NCBI GenBank assembly: GCA_020536535.1
Contig: JAHLWZ010000129.1
Location: 1 to 33,103 of the forward strand
Direction of reading: 5' to 3'
Length of the DNA stretch: 33,103 nucleotides
Source of the DNA: Pelomyxa schiedti
Lineage: Eukaryota > Evosea > Pelobiontida > Pelomyxidae
The notes beneath the pieces were generated by a model, which worked only from the letters and a program-made list of their open reading frames with translations, made no database searches and was not told where the DNA came from. How positions within the stretch are numbered: position 1 is the stretch's first letter; the number at the start of each line of letters is the position of its first letter. The position numbers and the translations under genes were made by a program. Below, in pieces: positions 9,519 through 20,406 of this stretch.

Positions 9519-11180
9519 TCAAGTGTACTGCCTCTTGATTTCCTCGTCGGCCCATATGGCTGTTGAGCTAACAAAATCCGGCATCTTAGCAAGCACCGCT
9601 GTGTTTTGTTAGTGATTAGGGTGGAAAGGATTGTGTGCAGAATAAATAGGGAGAAGGATTCAGGGTGCTGAATTATGCGGAAGTGTTGCGGAAAGAGTTG
9701 CCGTATGTTTTTTTTTGTTGTCTGGTTGTTGCCGGTATTTGTTTGTGATTGCCAGTTATTGTTTGGGGAAAGGGAATATACATCCGCCGAACCACGCTAG
9801 ATACTTTCGGTTATGTGGCGCAATGCACTTGACATTTCTCCTTCTCAGATTTCCTTTATTGATTCCCACAAAGACCTCCTTCTCGAGCCTCTCTTCAAAT
9901 CCTTTGGATGAAGCTATTAGAGAGCTATAAAATTACATTGCAGCCAACCTTGGAAGAGGGTAGAGCCACCAACTAAAACTATGTGGGAGAGCAACTCCTT
10001 TCTGTAGTCAATAGGGCACCTGTTGACACAGTCACAAAGACTGGTATGTATTCCTGGTACATCGAGACCAATGTCGTTTGGCTTAAAGAGAACCTAAGAG
10101 GAGACTAAGTAAGGCTAATGGCGCGTTAGCAGTAGAACCTCAGGACACAAAAATCTTTCCTGACCAACTGTTACAACTTTACCGTCTGGGAGAGTGTAAT
10201 TCATCAAAATTTCACGCTCCTTTCTAGCTAGTTCTTTTTCTGGTTCAAGAGCAACATAGCATACAGACTCCTTTAATTTCCGCACTGTGTCTGTTTGCTG
10301 AGAGCAGGTGAGTAGAGAGACAACGATTATGTGAGCTGAAACCATTGCACTGGCCATATTGAAGAAATAGCCTTTTCTCGTCAACAATCGGGCCATATGC
10401 TCTGTAAGTCCGGCCACTCCTCGCTTTAATTTATAAACGGCTTCTTCAATAACATGTCCGTCAATTACTGGTACAATTTGGAGTCTGTACAATTTAAGAA
10501 TGACAATGAGCCAAAGGTACTGACCTATTGCCGCAGTCTACAACAAGGCCAGTAAAAAGCCCCAGGGAGTACAAACTTAACACAGCCGGGTTGGCAATGT
10601 GCAAAGCTGGCACACACAAGTTGTTGAAGAATACATCTGTCATTTCTTCACGTGACTTAGCACTCATATTAGGTAATTCCGTCAGCAACATCTATATAAA
10701 GGTTAAGAGATTTCATCGGGAGCTATTGATGCACACAGGATGCGCTGTGGGGTCAATACCAAGCTCTTCAAGGAAAGTATGTTCCTGAACTCCTTGTTGG
10801 TTGGTACTTTAAAAAGTTGAAGAGAGTACCCATATTTCACCAATTCCTTCCCAGTCTACGTCACTCCGAGGATCAACAGGGCAAGTTACCTTGAGCTTAT
10901 CCCTTCGTGGCATAAGTGGAGTGTTAGGGGAGTCGGCATAAATACTTTTTGAGAGCATTGGGTCCAACGAAAATATAGTCGTCTAAGATTTGGGGTTAGC
11001 TACGTCTCGGGCAGGTCGAGTATTACCTTCATAACCAACAATAGTTGGCACCAAACACCGAGGAATATCCTCTCCTGCTACTCCACCCTGTTGTGTTTGT
11101 TTGTGAGTGAAAACTTATCTAGGTTTCTTCGATCAGACCTTGACATAGCTGCTGCCGGTATCGACAACAATGGGAGTCAT
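9519..11180 (-). CDS. Divergent actin-family protein, 11 exons
   Basis: Exons: 11180-11139, 11087-11027, 10982-10946, 10902-10830, 10784-10737, 10691-10525, 10484-10343, 10297-10139, 10093-9949, 9901-9782 and 9598-9519. Phases close, giving 357 residues. The actin fold is clear along the whole length: MTPIVVDTGSSYVKGGVAG (phosphate loop 1), AHPMLLTELPN, REEMTDVFFNNLCVPALHI, LVVDCGNR (phosphate loop 2), DTVRKLKESVCYVAL, YTLPDGKVVTVGQERFLCPE, VLFKPNDIG, IVLVGGSTLFQG, APHNRKYLAWFGGSVLA. FN-SA before TVRKLKE recalls Arp2, but overall it fits no standard class. Loop 1 reads DTGSS instead of DNGSG, and loop 2 reads DCGN instead of DSGDG, so nucleotide handling may be altered. It is slightly shorter than actin (about 375 residues). 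Its proline-rich neighbour lies 125 bp upstream on the same strand. Confidence 0.85.
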
Positions 11181-11305
11181 TCTTGGGACTGTAATTTGTT
11201 AATATGGAGAATTAAAGAAACCATATCAACCTGCTTTCCGAGGCACTCTCACTTGTGCAGCATGAGTGCTCTGAAGTAGTTAAAACCAAATTAAGGATCT
11301 TTTTG

Positions 11306-12967
11306 TCATACAGGAACAAGGCCTCCTTCATTTTGAAAGACGGATGCTGCACCTACAGTGCCTGGCTTCTTGAAAGCTGCTAGAGAAGACGTTCGGTTCA
11401 GCCCGCGGCCGAGTGCTGGTCTGGATGGAGGAAGGGCGTTGAATGCGGCAAGAGCGGATGCCTTAGGAGTTGGGGTAGGTGAGGGAGTGGAGGTTGTGGG
11501 AGGTGCTCTTGAAGCAGTTTCAGGAGAAGTCGTTGAAGTAGTGGAAGAGGTTTCTGAAGTAGAAGCGGTTTCTGTGGAAGTGACTGAAGAACTCGGAGTT
11601 CCGATTGCCGGGGGTTCTTCTGCCGTAACAGCAGGCGATTGGGAAGGAGAAGGTGTAGGTGACGCCGCAGGGGTGGTAAGATCCGGAGTCTCAGGTGGTG
11701 ATGGCAGCGGCTGTGTGGGGGTGACCTTTGGTGGGTGAGCGGCTGAAGGGGGAGGTGGTGGCGTTGGCTTGGAAGGTGGAGGGGGTGGCACCGCTTTTGG
11801 TGGAGGCGGTGGCATTGGCTTGGAAGGTGGAGCTGGCCTAAGGGTGTTCAGTGGAGCACTAGAATCCTCTTCCGGATGTGGCATTTTTGGTGGGGGTGGT
11901 GGAGGCTTAACCGAAGGTGGAGGGTGGTGGCTACCTGATTGGTCTGCATCCGCAGGCTGTGAAGGGGATTCCACCTGAGGAGTCTCCACGTGTGGGACTG
12001 CTTGTTCCGCGTCCCCAGTTGGTTTTACAGCTGTGACGGAAGAAGAAGAAGACTTCCGCAGAAGCAGTTGATTTGGTTTTGGAGGAGGAGGCTGAGTGTG
12101 CTTTGGTGGTGGTGGCGGAGGCTTATTTGGTGTTTGATGTACCGCGGTATTTGGCGTTACAGGGGGTGCTGCAGGTGATGGTGTAGGTGTAGAATCGACC
12201 GGGGCTGTCGGAATTGCAGGAGGTGGCAAGACGGGAAGATCCTTCCTGGAGTGTTTGTGAGGTGCTTTTGGGTGGTGATGCTTTGAGTGGGGCTTATGTG
12301 ATTGATCTGCACTTGGTTCTGCAGCTTGCTCTTGTTTTACCGGCTCCACAGGTGCTACGTCCTGCTGCTGTAATACAGTTCCTTTAATCACTTCGGGCTC
12401 TTTAGGGGTAATTGCCTCAGCCGGCTCGATTTTAGGTTTTTCTGGCTCCTGTTCAGCCTGGGGTTCCTTTACCACCACAGGCTCCTCCTTCAATTCCTGC
12501 GGTTGTTCTTTCTCTTGTGTCAGTTCTTTCTGTTGTTCTTCCGTTGGTACTGGCTTCTCCAAAACCTCAGCAGGTGTAGTAGTACTTACACCACAGGAGA
12601 CTACAGGCTCAGCTTCCTGTATTTCCTTTATTGCAGGTGTTTCACCCAAAACTTCACCCTGCTCCAATTCCTTATCCTCTGGTTTCTCATCAATTATTTC
12701 TTGATTTTGTTGTTGCTGTGGTATTACTTGTTGTTGTTCTTGATTTTCTGTGTGTGTAGTATCAGTCAATGCTGGTGTTTCTTGTTGTTGAACTTGTTTT
12801 ATTGATGGTTGGTGGTGAGGGACGTCGGTGGTGGGTGTTGGTTGCGGAGAAGCAATTATGGGTTGTTGCTCGCGTTTGTCTTCGACGTCGGCGTCGCCGA
12901 ACGAGAGCAGCGCCGAAAAAAGCGGAACGTCGAAACTAAACTCAAAGTCCCCGAACCCAAAGTCCAT
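11306..12967 (-). CDS. Proline-rich low-complexity protein
   Basis: Single exon of 553 residues. It starts with an acidic/aromatic head (MDFGFGDFEFSFDVPLFSAL). A Gln/Glu-rich region spans about 40-220, and a His/Lys patch near 235 reads KHHHPKAPHKHSRK. About 250-420 holds many polyproline runs such as KPPPPPPKHTQPPPPK and KPMPPPPPKAVPPPPP. A Ser/Thr/Pro region and a basic C-terminus (GRGLNRTSSLAAFKK) follow. No catalytic domain is seen. Polyproline tracts of this kind bind SH3, WW, EVH1 or profilin partners, so a cytoskeletal or endocytic adaptor is plausible but only inferred. The final codons resemble a splice donor (CCT then GTATGA at 11311-11306), so an alternative 3' exon cannot be excluded. 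Confidence 0.7.
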   Translation of the reverse strand: MDFGFGDFEFSFDVPLFSALLSFGDADVEDKREQQPIIASPQPTPTTDVPHHQPSIKQVQQQETPALTDTTHTENQEQQQVIPQQQQNQEIIDEKPEDKELEQGEVLGETPAIKEIQEAEPVVSCGVSTTTPAEVLEKPVPTEEQQKELTQEKEQPQELKEEPVVVKEPQAEQEPEKPKIEPAEAITPKEPEVIKGTVLQQQDVAPVEPVKQEQAAEPSADQSHKPHSKHHHPKAPHKHSRKDLPVLPPPAIPTAPVDSTPTPSPAAPPVTPNTAVHQTPNKPPPPPPKHTQPPPPKPNQLLLRKSSSSSVTAVKPTGDAEQAVPHVETPQVESPSQPADADQSGSHHPPPSVKPPPPPPKMPHPEEDSSAPLNTLRPAPPSKPMPPPPPKAVPPPPPSKPTPPPPPSAAHPPKVTPTQPLPSPPETPDLTTPAASPTPSPSQSPAVTAEEPPAIGTPSSSVTSTETASTSETSSTTSTTSPETASRAPPTTSTPSPTPTPKASALAAFNALPPSRPALGRGLNRTSSLAAFKKPGTVGAASVFQNEGGLVPV

Positions 12968-13772
12968 GTTGTAAGGCTATTTGGTTTGGTTTGTTTGTGA
13001 CGGTGGTGTTGTCTGTCGGTATGTGGTGCTTATTAAGTGTGGTGTTACTTCCTTGGTTTTTTTTCTCCCGCTGTCGCGTTCTGTGTAGGAAAAAATTCGT
13101 TGTTACGGCTTCTCAAAAAAACTGACCAGGAGAGGCAATTTTAGTTTGTGGAGGGCGCTCTGAGTCTGGAGGACATATTGCGGATTCCCGATGCAAACCC
13201 ACACTGCACTGTGGTTTCCAGATTGCGGGGAAAAAAAGTGGGGTTCTGTGTCTGAAGCAGCCCTTTGAGTACCCTTGCAAGATGACCAGTAGAACCGTTA
13301 ATTGAGTTCATTAGGGCCATCTTACCGGATACAGCAAGGGTCATACTGGGGCAGTGCTAAATCACTCACTACTTTACAATTCAGACAAGGGCTACAAGGT
13401 AAAAAAGGTACATTTCTTCTTGTGGAGGGAAATTGTGGGTTACTCCCTTGGAAAACTAAACTAAACTAAACTAAACCCCCAAGAAGAGCATCAGGCAGTA
13501 ATCTTCAATGAATTGACTCTCTGGGTGTGTGAGATTCTGTTGGTGATGTGGTACCTGCACTTGCGGCACAGGACTAAAAACGAGATGATTCAGTCTGCTC
13601 TGATTGACAGGAAACAGTCAACATCACCAGTATCACCAGAAAGAAAAGAAAGAAAAGAAAAGAAAAGAAAAGAAAAGAAAAGAAAAGAAAAGAAATTTGG
13701 AAAAGGTATGTTGTTGTCTACAATTCACACTATTTCGTGTGATAGTTGCTATGTAATGTAGTGGGGGAGTCC
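12968..13772. other. Intergenic stretch with microsatellites
   Basis: No gene with recognisable homology. A minus-strand frame of 67 residues (13344-13141) and a plus-strand frame that reads through the microsatellite at 13636-13695 are probably chance. A short CTAAA array lies at about 13456-13476. The upstream part (12968-13100) should contain the promoter of the proline-rich gene, and the downstream part the 3' end of alpha-SNAP. Confidence 0.4.
13636..13695 (+). repeat. AAAAG microsatellite
   Basis: About a dozen tandem units of GAAAA, slightly irregular at the left end. It lies between alpha-SNAP and the proline-rich gene. Confidence 0.85.
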
Positions 13773-15130
13773 TTAGGTGAGTGATTCTCCTTCTTGGGCC
13801 TTGATGTGGTTCTTTACACGGAGGAGGAGAGTGGTTTGCCATGGGGTCAGCTTGATAACGGTATCATGCTCCACTATGGCGGAGGTGAAGGCGTCGGAAT
13901 CATAGTTTTCATATGCTTCAATGAGTGCCTGGATAGAAATATAAGTGCGGAGGACTACAAAAAGTATTGCGGGATAAAGGGCACTTACAGTGAGAAGTTT
14001 GTTATCACGCTGGGAGGAAAATGAAACATCAAGTTCTTGGTATTGTTCAAGGGCTCTTCTGGCACCCACAGTGTCCTTTTAAAGAGTGAGTGAATATGTT
14101 AAGGTTGAGTGTTATGGTTGAACGTACTCCTTTTGCCATGTGGCAAATAACAGCCTTGGTAAAGTGATCCTTGGCACCCCACTTCAACAAATTATTTTCC
14201 AGGCACTGCCTTCCAATCTGCAGAGGAGCTTAAGAAACGAGATATCATTAATGTAGGAAAAATAACAACCTTATCAAAAATCTCTATGGCTCTATCATAC
14301 CGCTCTAGTTGGGAACAAAAAGTGGCTACTTTTCCAAGGCACTGTGATGACCGGCTACAGGTGCTAAGAACAAAAAAGCCTGAGAGGAGAAGCAACCTGC
14401 TAGAATTGTCACCGTCAAAGAGATCAGCTGCTTTCTCGTATGCAGTAATTGCGTTTTCAATATCGTTTTCTGCTTCATAAATTTCGGCGAGTTCCTGAAA
14501 TGTGTAAGAGACCACACAAAGATGAGAAGGCAAACCTGCTGGTGCCGTGCAGCAATGGAGAATCTGCCTTCATCAACCAGAATTTCAATGGCACGGACGA
14601 ATGCCCTTGATGCATCTTATGTCGATTAGCCCAATGTGTTTGAGTAGCAAAGGGTTTACCTGGGCTTTTAGTTTTTTTGTAGCAGCCAGCAGCGTTAACG
14701 AGTTGTGTGGCGGCTTCATATTTGTTGTTTATGCGAAGTTGGCAGTCCGCAGCCCTATCATAGGCTTGTCCAGCTTCGTCCCCTGTTAATAAGGCAGCGT
14801 GAGTGGCTGAGTTTTAGTACATAATTTAGCAACATACAGGACTTGGCCACCTTGAACAAATTACCAGCTTTACTGAACAATTCAGAAGCCTCTTCAAACT
14901 TTCCATTTCCACCAAACCATGAATTCTGCAAACGGGTCAGGGAAAACACAAAAAAAAAAAGGAGTGTGTACACATAAGTGGTAAAAACTGTTGTAAGAAA
15001 GAAAAAAAAAAGAAAAAAAAAGGCGGCCCATAATGATAATGGCGCAAACCATTTTCTTCGTTGCTTGTGCGCACATTTCCCTAGCACGTTGCACCTCACG
15101 CGGTTCTCCGCCACTTGTCGCCGTCGCCAT
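13773..15130 (-). CDS. NAPA/SEC17: Alpha-SNAP (soluble NSF attachment protein), 9 exons
   Basis: Exons: 15130-15050, 14925-14838, 14782-14660, 14615-14536, 14494-14397, 14354-14270, 14217-14128, 14075-13989 and 13928-13773. They sum to 888 nt, or 295 residues, the same length as human alpha-SNAP. Alpha-SNAP binds SNARE bundles and recruits NSF, which then takes the complex apart after membrane fusion. Diagnostic segments in order: WFGGNGKFEEASELFSKAGN, KYEAATQLVNAAGCYKK, GRFSIAARHQQELAEIYEAE, AITAYEKAADLFDGDNSSS, LERYDRAIEIFDK, LLKWGAKDHFTKAVICHM, and the TPWQTTLLLRVKNHI end helix. The C-terminus ESLT keeps a penultimate Leu; in Sec17/alpha-SNAP that Leu is needed to stimulate NSF. It faces the RasGEF gene across a 360-bp divergent interval. 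The start is the first Met of a family-length N-terminus. Confidence 0.93.
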
Positions 15131-15490
15131 AATGCCAACTTCTAGATCCTGCTTGTTCTCGCAGTTCTTTTTTTCTTTTTTGAAGTTCATCAGCTGTTTT
15201 CTTTTTCGTCTCTGAAGGCGACAGGCAGCTCAGGGTGTATTTTTAAAGGCCAAATTTCCCCCAATCTGACAACGTAAGTACCCGTTCCCAGAAACCCCCC
15301 AGGGTGGTGTTGAGAATGTTTGGGACATTGGGTGATGACAGACACACCACCACACAATGGAATAAGAATTGGTCTGTCCAGTCTCAGAGTCCCAGTCTGG
15401 GCCTGGGTTGGTTTTCTGGTAAAAACCGTGAACGAGCTCGAGTCGGTGTGCCGCTGACAATTCAACGTCTAGCAGTTGCTGTCCCATAAT
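15131..15490. promoter_or_regulatory. Divergent promoter interval (alpha-SNAP / RasGEF)
   Basis: A 360-bp interval separates the two start codons, which point away from each other, so it must hold both promoters and 5' leaders. No TATA-like box was convincing. Open frames inside it show no homology. Confidence 0.45.
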
Positions 15491-18080
15491 ATGCAACCAC
15501 CACAACAGCTGGTCCAGCTGCAACCGCAGTCACCCTCGCCGTCGCCGTCGATGCTTGCGGCAATTGTGGGAGGAGGCGGAGGGGGAGGGAGTAGCAACAA
15601 ATCCGAGTGGAAAGCACGAGTTCTAAAGGGGAACGCAGATTTGTTGGAATTACGGGAGAGAATAAGACCCCTGCTGCCTCCTTCAAAGTCGAGTTCTAAT
15701 GCTAATGCTAACGCAAATTCTACTGGTAAAAATGTGTATCTGTATTAGTTGTGTTATATGCATGGGGTTCTTTTTTTTTGTGTTCATGGATGGGTATGCA
15801 TTGTTTACAAGTTGGATGTGAGGCTGTAGTGATGTTCGCTGGTGTATCTGTCGATTTGAGAGTAACTAATGCCTTGGTTTGTAATGTACAGGCCCAACTA
15901 TTGTGGGGTCGTTTGGAAGGGATCACTTGCACACAGCGAAAACTGAAAGTAGAGATGTACTGCCTCCTCACGTTGTTATTCAGCTAATCCTCCAATATCT
16001 TCAAGAAGAGGGGGTATGCGTGTGCACTTTGTCAATGCCCAGGCTTCTAACTTTTGGCGCACAGCTTCTGCAGTCCCGTGACACGCTCCTCCGTGAAATA
16101 TTTCATTCAATTCCCGATATCGTTGCTGGCCTGGGCCTATCTAACCTTGAGCAAAGCCGTGATTGGGCGCCTGAGGGTATATACTCTCACGCTATTATGC
16201 CTTTGTTATATGCTGGAATCAAGGATAAAAAAGACCTCTTTGCACCACTTCCTTGTGTGTTCCATCTAGCATTGGCTTTCCCTCCCATGCACTGTCTCAC
16301 ATTCCTCATAGCTCAAACTGAAGAAGATGCTGAGGTTGAAGCTTTCGAGTCCTTCACAAGTAATTTTGATGATGAAGGTATGAGTGTCACTCTGCTACTC
16401 TTTTCCTTAGGCTTGAAACAGCGGAGGAAGAGGATACAAATATATGGAATGAGCCACGACAAGAAGGAGTAAACGTAATCCTCCGGCCAACACGTGAAGA
16501 ACATTGCACTACAGTCATTGCCGGAACCATCAACCAGTTTGTGTGCATGCTAACTGAACTTGGTTCTGGTATATTCCGGTTTCTCTGTCATCACTTTTTC
16601 TTTCACCCTAACTGGCGTTAGACCGAGATATGCTATTTCAAAAGATTTTCTTTGGTATCTACCCTATGTTCATAACTCCTGATCGGCTTCTCTCCAAGTT
16701 GTTGCAAAGGTATCTCTTGAGCTTTGGAGTTTATCTCATTTCCCTCAAGGTATCAGGTACCTGAAGGAAGAGAATCCGAGCAAGAGGTCACCACTCTGAC
16801 TCTGGCACTTCTTAGATATTGGATTGAACACCATTACGAAGATTTTACTGAGTCCATGAGGAGGCAGTTGACAAATTTCCTAAAAACAGCATCCGAAACG
16901 GACTACACTCAAATAAATGTGGCCTTCACAAAGATGGTAGTATTGTAGAGTTCCCATCATATGAATTGAATTGCTCCAGGAAAGTTCACATGAAGAAGAC
17001 AACTTTTTTGGCTTTTCGACCACCCCCGAACCGCCCAGCCCAAAGGTGCATTTCCTTACACCAAGTGTCTTACATAATTGGTCTTGTAGGTCCCGAAGAT
17101 TATTTTTTCATCCAAGCTAACACTGGAGGATGTTGATGCATCTTGCCCGGAACAAATTATTCACCAGTTGTGTTTGATTGATTACCAACTTTTTGAGAAA
17201 ATCAAGGTGCTCCCCTTCTTTCTCCATTTTCCTACAAACACTGTTTAGCCCAAGGAGTTTTTCCGAAGAGCATGGATAAGATGTCCACACAAATCTCCCA
17301 ATGTTGTGGCTCTGTTGCGAAGATTTAACACCTTTTCGCGGTGGGTGGCAAAGTGCATACTTGATGGTCACTGGCCAGACCCCGATGAACCAAACAGGGT
17401 TTCCACCCATGCAGATAGGGCCCGCATGTTAAGTGTGTTCTTACGAATTTCTGATGTAAGTTTTCCTTGCCACAATGATCCTCTGATCAACAATAGAATT
17501 TACGAAATGCAAATAACTTTTTCTCCTCGATGGCCATTTTTGCAGCTATTATGTCCGAACCGGTATTTAAGGCACTGCACATTGAATTGCCGTCTCAGTC
17601 TGGAGGCGCTGCAGACCCCACACTGCAGGCACTATGCAGTTTGTTCTCCGCGCAAGGAAACTATGTCAAGTAATTCTTTCCATTTTAGTCCGTATCTCAC
17701 AATACATAGGTACCGACAAGCCATGCTTTCAGCAAAAGCTCCCTCTATTCCCTATCTTGGGGTACACCTTCAGGACTTAGTAAATATTGAAGAGGGGATG
17801 CCAACAAAACTCCGGGTACGCACCACAAACCATATAAATGAAAATAACCATAGCTTTTTGACAGGGAATGATCAACTTCCACCAATGTGTGAGAACATTT
17901 TCGCTTGTTACCGACCTTCTTCTGTGGCAAAAGGTGAGGTACAATTTGCAAGTAATAGAGCAAATAGCTGTACTTCTGCGGGACATTGACATCCCTGACA
18001 CCACCGCATTTGACAAGTCACTACTTGATAAATGTGCTGCTATACAACGCGACGAGCCACCATCACCCTCTGCATCCTAG
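15491..18080 (+). CDS. Ras guanine-nucleotide exchange factor (RasGEF), 11 exons
   Basis: Exons: 15491-15725, 15892-16377, 16422-16562, 16622-16709, 16750-16936, 16980-17045, 17090-17206, 17249-17455, 17497-17669, 17710-17815 and 17865-18080, giving 673 residues. It should catalyse GDP release from a Ras-family GTPase. After a Gln/Pro/Gly-rich head there is a LisH-like helix (HVVIQLILQYLQEEG, about 105-119). The RasGEF_N domain spans about 265-379 (RPTREEHCTTVIAGTINQF, IFFGIYPMFITPDRLLSKLL, YWIEHHYEDF). The CDC25 catalytic domain spans about 405-640: EQIIHQLCLIDYQLFEKIK, SPNVVALLRRFNTFSRWVA, NLRNANNFFSSMAIFAAIMS, YRQAMLSAKAPSIPYLGVHL, DLVNIEEGMPTKLRGMINF. The acceptor at 16421 is chosen over the better-looking CCTTAG at 16410 because only it keeps the frame. 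The Ras target is not evident. Confidence 0.92.
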
Positions 18081-18457
18081 TGCTTAATACCTTACTCTTT
18101 AATAAATACCTAAGAGCAATGGAATCCACATTCTAGTGACAAACACCAAACCAACGCTTAGAACCTATGGAATTGATCATCAAATTTCTATTTCTTCTAA
18201 ACCCTTCAAGGCGCTTTTTTTCTATTTTGAAATTAAATTGCCTGTCAAAACGACATGAGTGCCCTGCACGGTTCGGTTTTTTATGGTCTTCAAAGACACG
18301 TTGGTCTTGGCAACAAACCGAACCAAAAAATACAGGACGCACACAGCTAGGCAACGACGACGTGCTTGTGGAGCGGTGACACGGATCTAGATCGTCTTTG
18401 TTTTTTGTGCGGGGCCACTACGTTTGTAATACTGTATTTGAGATCTGCGTCGCCACC
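18081..18457. other. Short intergenic interval
   Basis: This interval lies between the RasGEF stop and the next plus-strand start. AATAAA at 18101-18106 is a fitting polyadenylation signal for the RasGEF transcript. The start at 18458 sits in a favourable context (GCCACCATG). Nothing else is seen. Confidence 0.4.
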
Positions 18458-19776
18458 ATGTCGTGTGCAGTAAGTGGTGCACAACTGCCTCCGGAACAGA
18501 CGTCTGCGAGAAAAAAAGATACTGCTGGATCTGGTGTGATTTCCTGCGCTCCGCCTAGCAGTCGGGCACCAACGGTTTTCTTGCCAGAGCAGTGCATTTG
18601 TACATTGTGCAAGAGAGGGCCTCCTATGTCAATATCTCGTGATTCTCCAACTTGGTATGTCCTTTTGAGTGCAGTTCCTTTTTTTTAAATCGTGTGAAAG
18701 GGCGTCAATATGTACTCTTATATTATATTGCCTTTGGCGGGACTTCCGGAAGTCAGATCCCAAGAACAGATTCTTTTCCCTTTCGGATATGTACGCCTTT
18801 ATTGACCGGCACTGGGATGCCTGTGGCCTGAAGAAAAAGTATCTTATCTACTACAGTTTGGAAGTATTAACAGTCTTTAGGAGTAATACCCCTTTATATC
18901 AATGATGAAGTTTGTAACAGTGTATTGTAGTTACTACTTTTCCTGTGGACAAGCAAGACCCAAAGAAATGGAGAAAGCAACTTCAGGATGCCTTATCTCA
19001 CAACCGAACGCTATTTAAAAAAGATGAAAATACCAGCACAGAGTTCAAGGGTACTTTGTCTGAGATTTGTCACCTTTCTTACCCAAAACAGTTCTTCCAT
19101 CGATGCAAGGCGTCTGGGGTCTGAATTGTGAAGGTTTTAGTTCTATCTCCAAGTTCGCCTTTGACTTGAAGTAGACCCTGAGCGCCTAAGCCCTTACTCT
19201 GATCCCGGTACCAAGAACACAGAACCTCAGCAGCCTGTCAAACGCGCCCACCCAGAACACACCGGTGGAAATCACAACCCATCAGCTACCTCCGCTGTAT
19301 CTGGGCCTGAACCGCCTCATTTGCGCCTCAGTACAACAGCACCCAAGAAGGCCAAAGTGGGGGGAACCCCAACCGGAACCCCGCCATGCCGCACCCCAAC
19401 ACCGCAAACACACCCCCAAACACCCTGCACTGCCTCAAGTACTCTCACTCACCGCCCACTTCTGGAACTGCTGGAACATATTATTACCCGCCCTCCGGCT
19501 GAAATAAAACCACAGCCACAAACTCCACCACGAGCGCAAGTGCATCCACAGACACAGACACAGACCCAACAATTGCCGGCAACTACAACCATAAACACAG
19601 TTCAGGCACCACTACCACTCAAGCCCAGAACCACCACAAATCAAGTGCAACGTCTCAAGCAGCTTCTGGGCCGCAAGCAGGCAATGAGGCTGAGGCAGAT
19701 CGACTCATTGCTCTTTGACATCAATTTTGCTCTGTCCCTTGTGGCGGAATTGAGAACAAAAACAAGAAGGACTTAG
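18458..19776 (+). CDS. Ash2-type winged-helix protein without SPRY domain
   Basis: Exons: 18458-18654, 18701-18882, 18931-19050, 19092-19133 and 19172-19776, about 381 residues. The second donor is uncertain (18882 chosen by phase). Residues about 48-66 carry a CxxC element (CICTLCKRG), as in the end of the atypical PHD finger of Ash2L. Next comes LYCLWRDFRKSDPKNRFFSL, then DMYAFIDRHWDAC and WRKQLQDALSHNRTLF, matching in order the Ash2L winged helix, a DNA-binding part of COMPASS-type H3K4 methyltransferase complexes. From about 190 the protein is Pro/Thr/Gln-rich with a basic patch (APKKAKVGG), and it ends with a helix (LLGRKQAMRLRQIDSLLF). The SPRY domain that lets Ash2 bind RbBP5 is absent. 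It could be a split or specialised chromatin factor, nuclear by inference. Confidence 0.6.
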
Positions 19777-20406
19777 TGCTTTGTTTGTATGAGCAGCAAT
19801 ACCACGTATAATTTCGAGGAAAAACAAACAGCTTTCACAACGACACGCACTGACCTCCGTAAAACAAACACCTTACAAAATACCACAACGGTGTGCGCAC
19901 CCTCACAACCCCGAAGCCACCGGAGTCCACATGATTATTAGAGCCAACCAGCAACAAAACACCAAGGCCTCGGCGTGGATGCCGTTTTTTTTTGTTTCAA
20001 GAGACGAGAGAGGCCGAAGCCTCCCTCAATGAAAAAATACGTGATCAAAGCGCATTTGATGACGACCAGGAGCACGGTTGCTCATTAGTAAAAGGCGAAT
20101 GACAAAAACGTGATGCGCCTGGCCCTGCGCCGGTGATTTTGGTTGACACCTCCCGCTGTCGGTCTTTATACCCCCCAAGAATTGGGTAATATTATGGGAC
20201 ACTGGTCATTTTTCCCCGAACGAAACGTAACGTGGCTGAATAAAATAATCAACAGACCGGAACGCTGTACTTTTCGTTCCCGTCGCTCAGGATCGGTGGT
20301 CTGGTGTTTTTTTTATTCAGCCACGTGAAGCTTGATTTGAAAAACAAATCACGGGGTAGTGGTGTGGCATTCGATTTGGTGCATCTCACTTCGTAATGTG
20401 CTGTGA
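19777..20406. other. Convergent 3' interval
   Basis: No gene seen between the ends of the winged-helix gene and the acyl-carrier gene. It contains the inverted repeat at 20231-20325 and T-rich tracts. A 61-codon frame at 20143-20328 spans the inverted repeat and is taken as chance. Confidence 0.45.
20231..20325. repeat. 15-bp perfect inverted repeat with 65-nt spacer
   Basis: CGTGGCTGAATAAAA at 20231-20245 is exactly complementary to TTTTATTCAGCCACG at 20311-20325. It lies about 80 bp beyond the acyl-carrier stop, within its likely 3' UTR. It contains AATAAA on the plus strand. It could be a 3'-end stem or the footprint of a small element. Confidence 0.6.

Noticed and set aside
11358-12200. 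Plus-strand Gly-rich frames opposite the proline-rich gene
   Set aside because: They are reverse-complement shadows of CCN-rich codons.
13636-13695. CRISPR-like or coding significance of the AAAAG array
   Set aside because: A simple microsatellite without spacers, in a eukaryotic intergenic region.
16009-16042. A possible 29-nt intron in the RasGEF after YLQEEG (GTATGCG to CCCAG)
   Set aside because: Removing it leads to a stop within 13 codons, while reading through keeps a long open frame with phase matching downstream exons.
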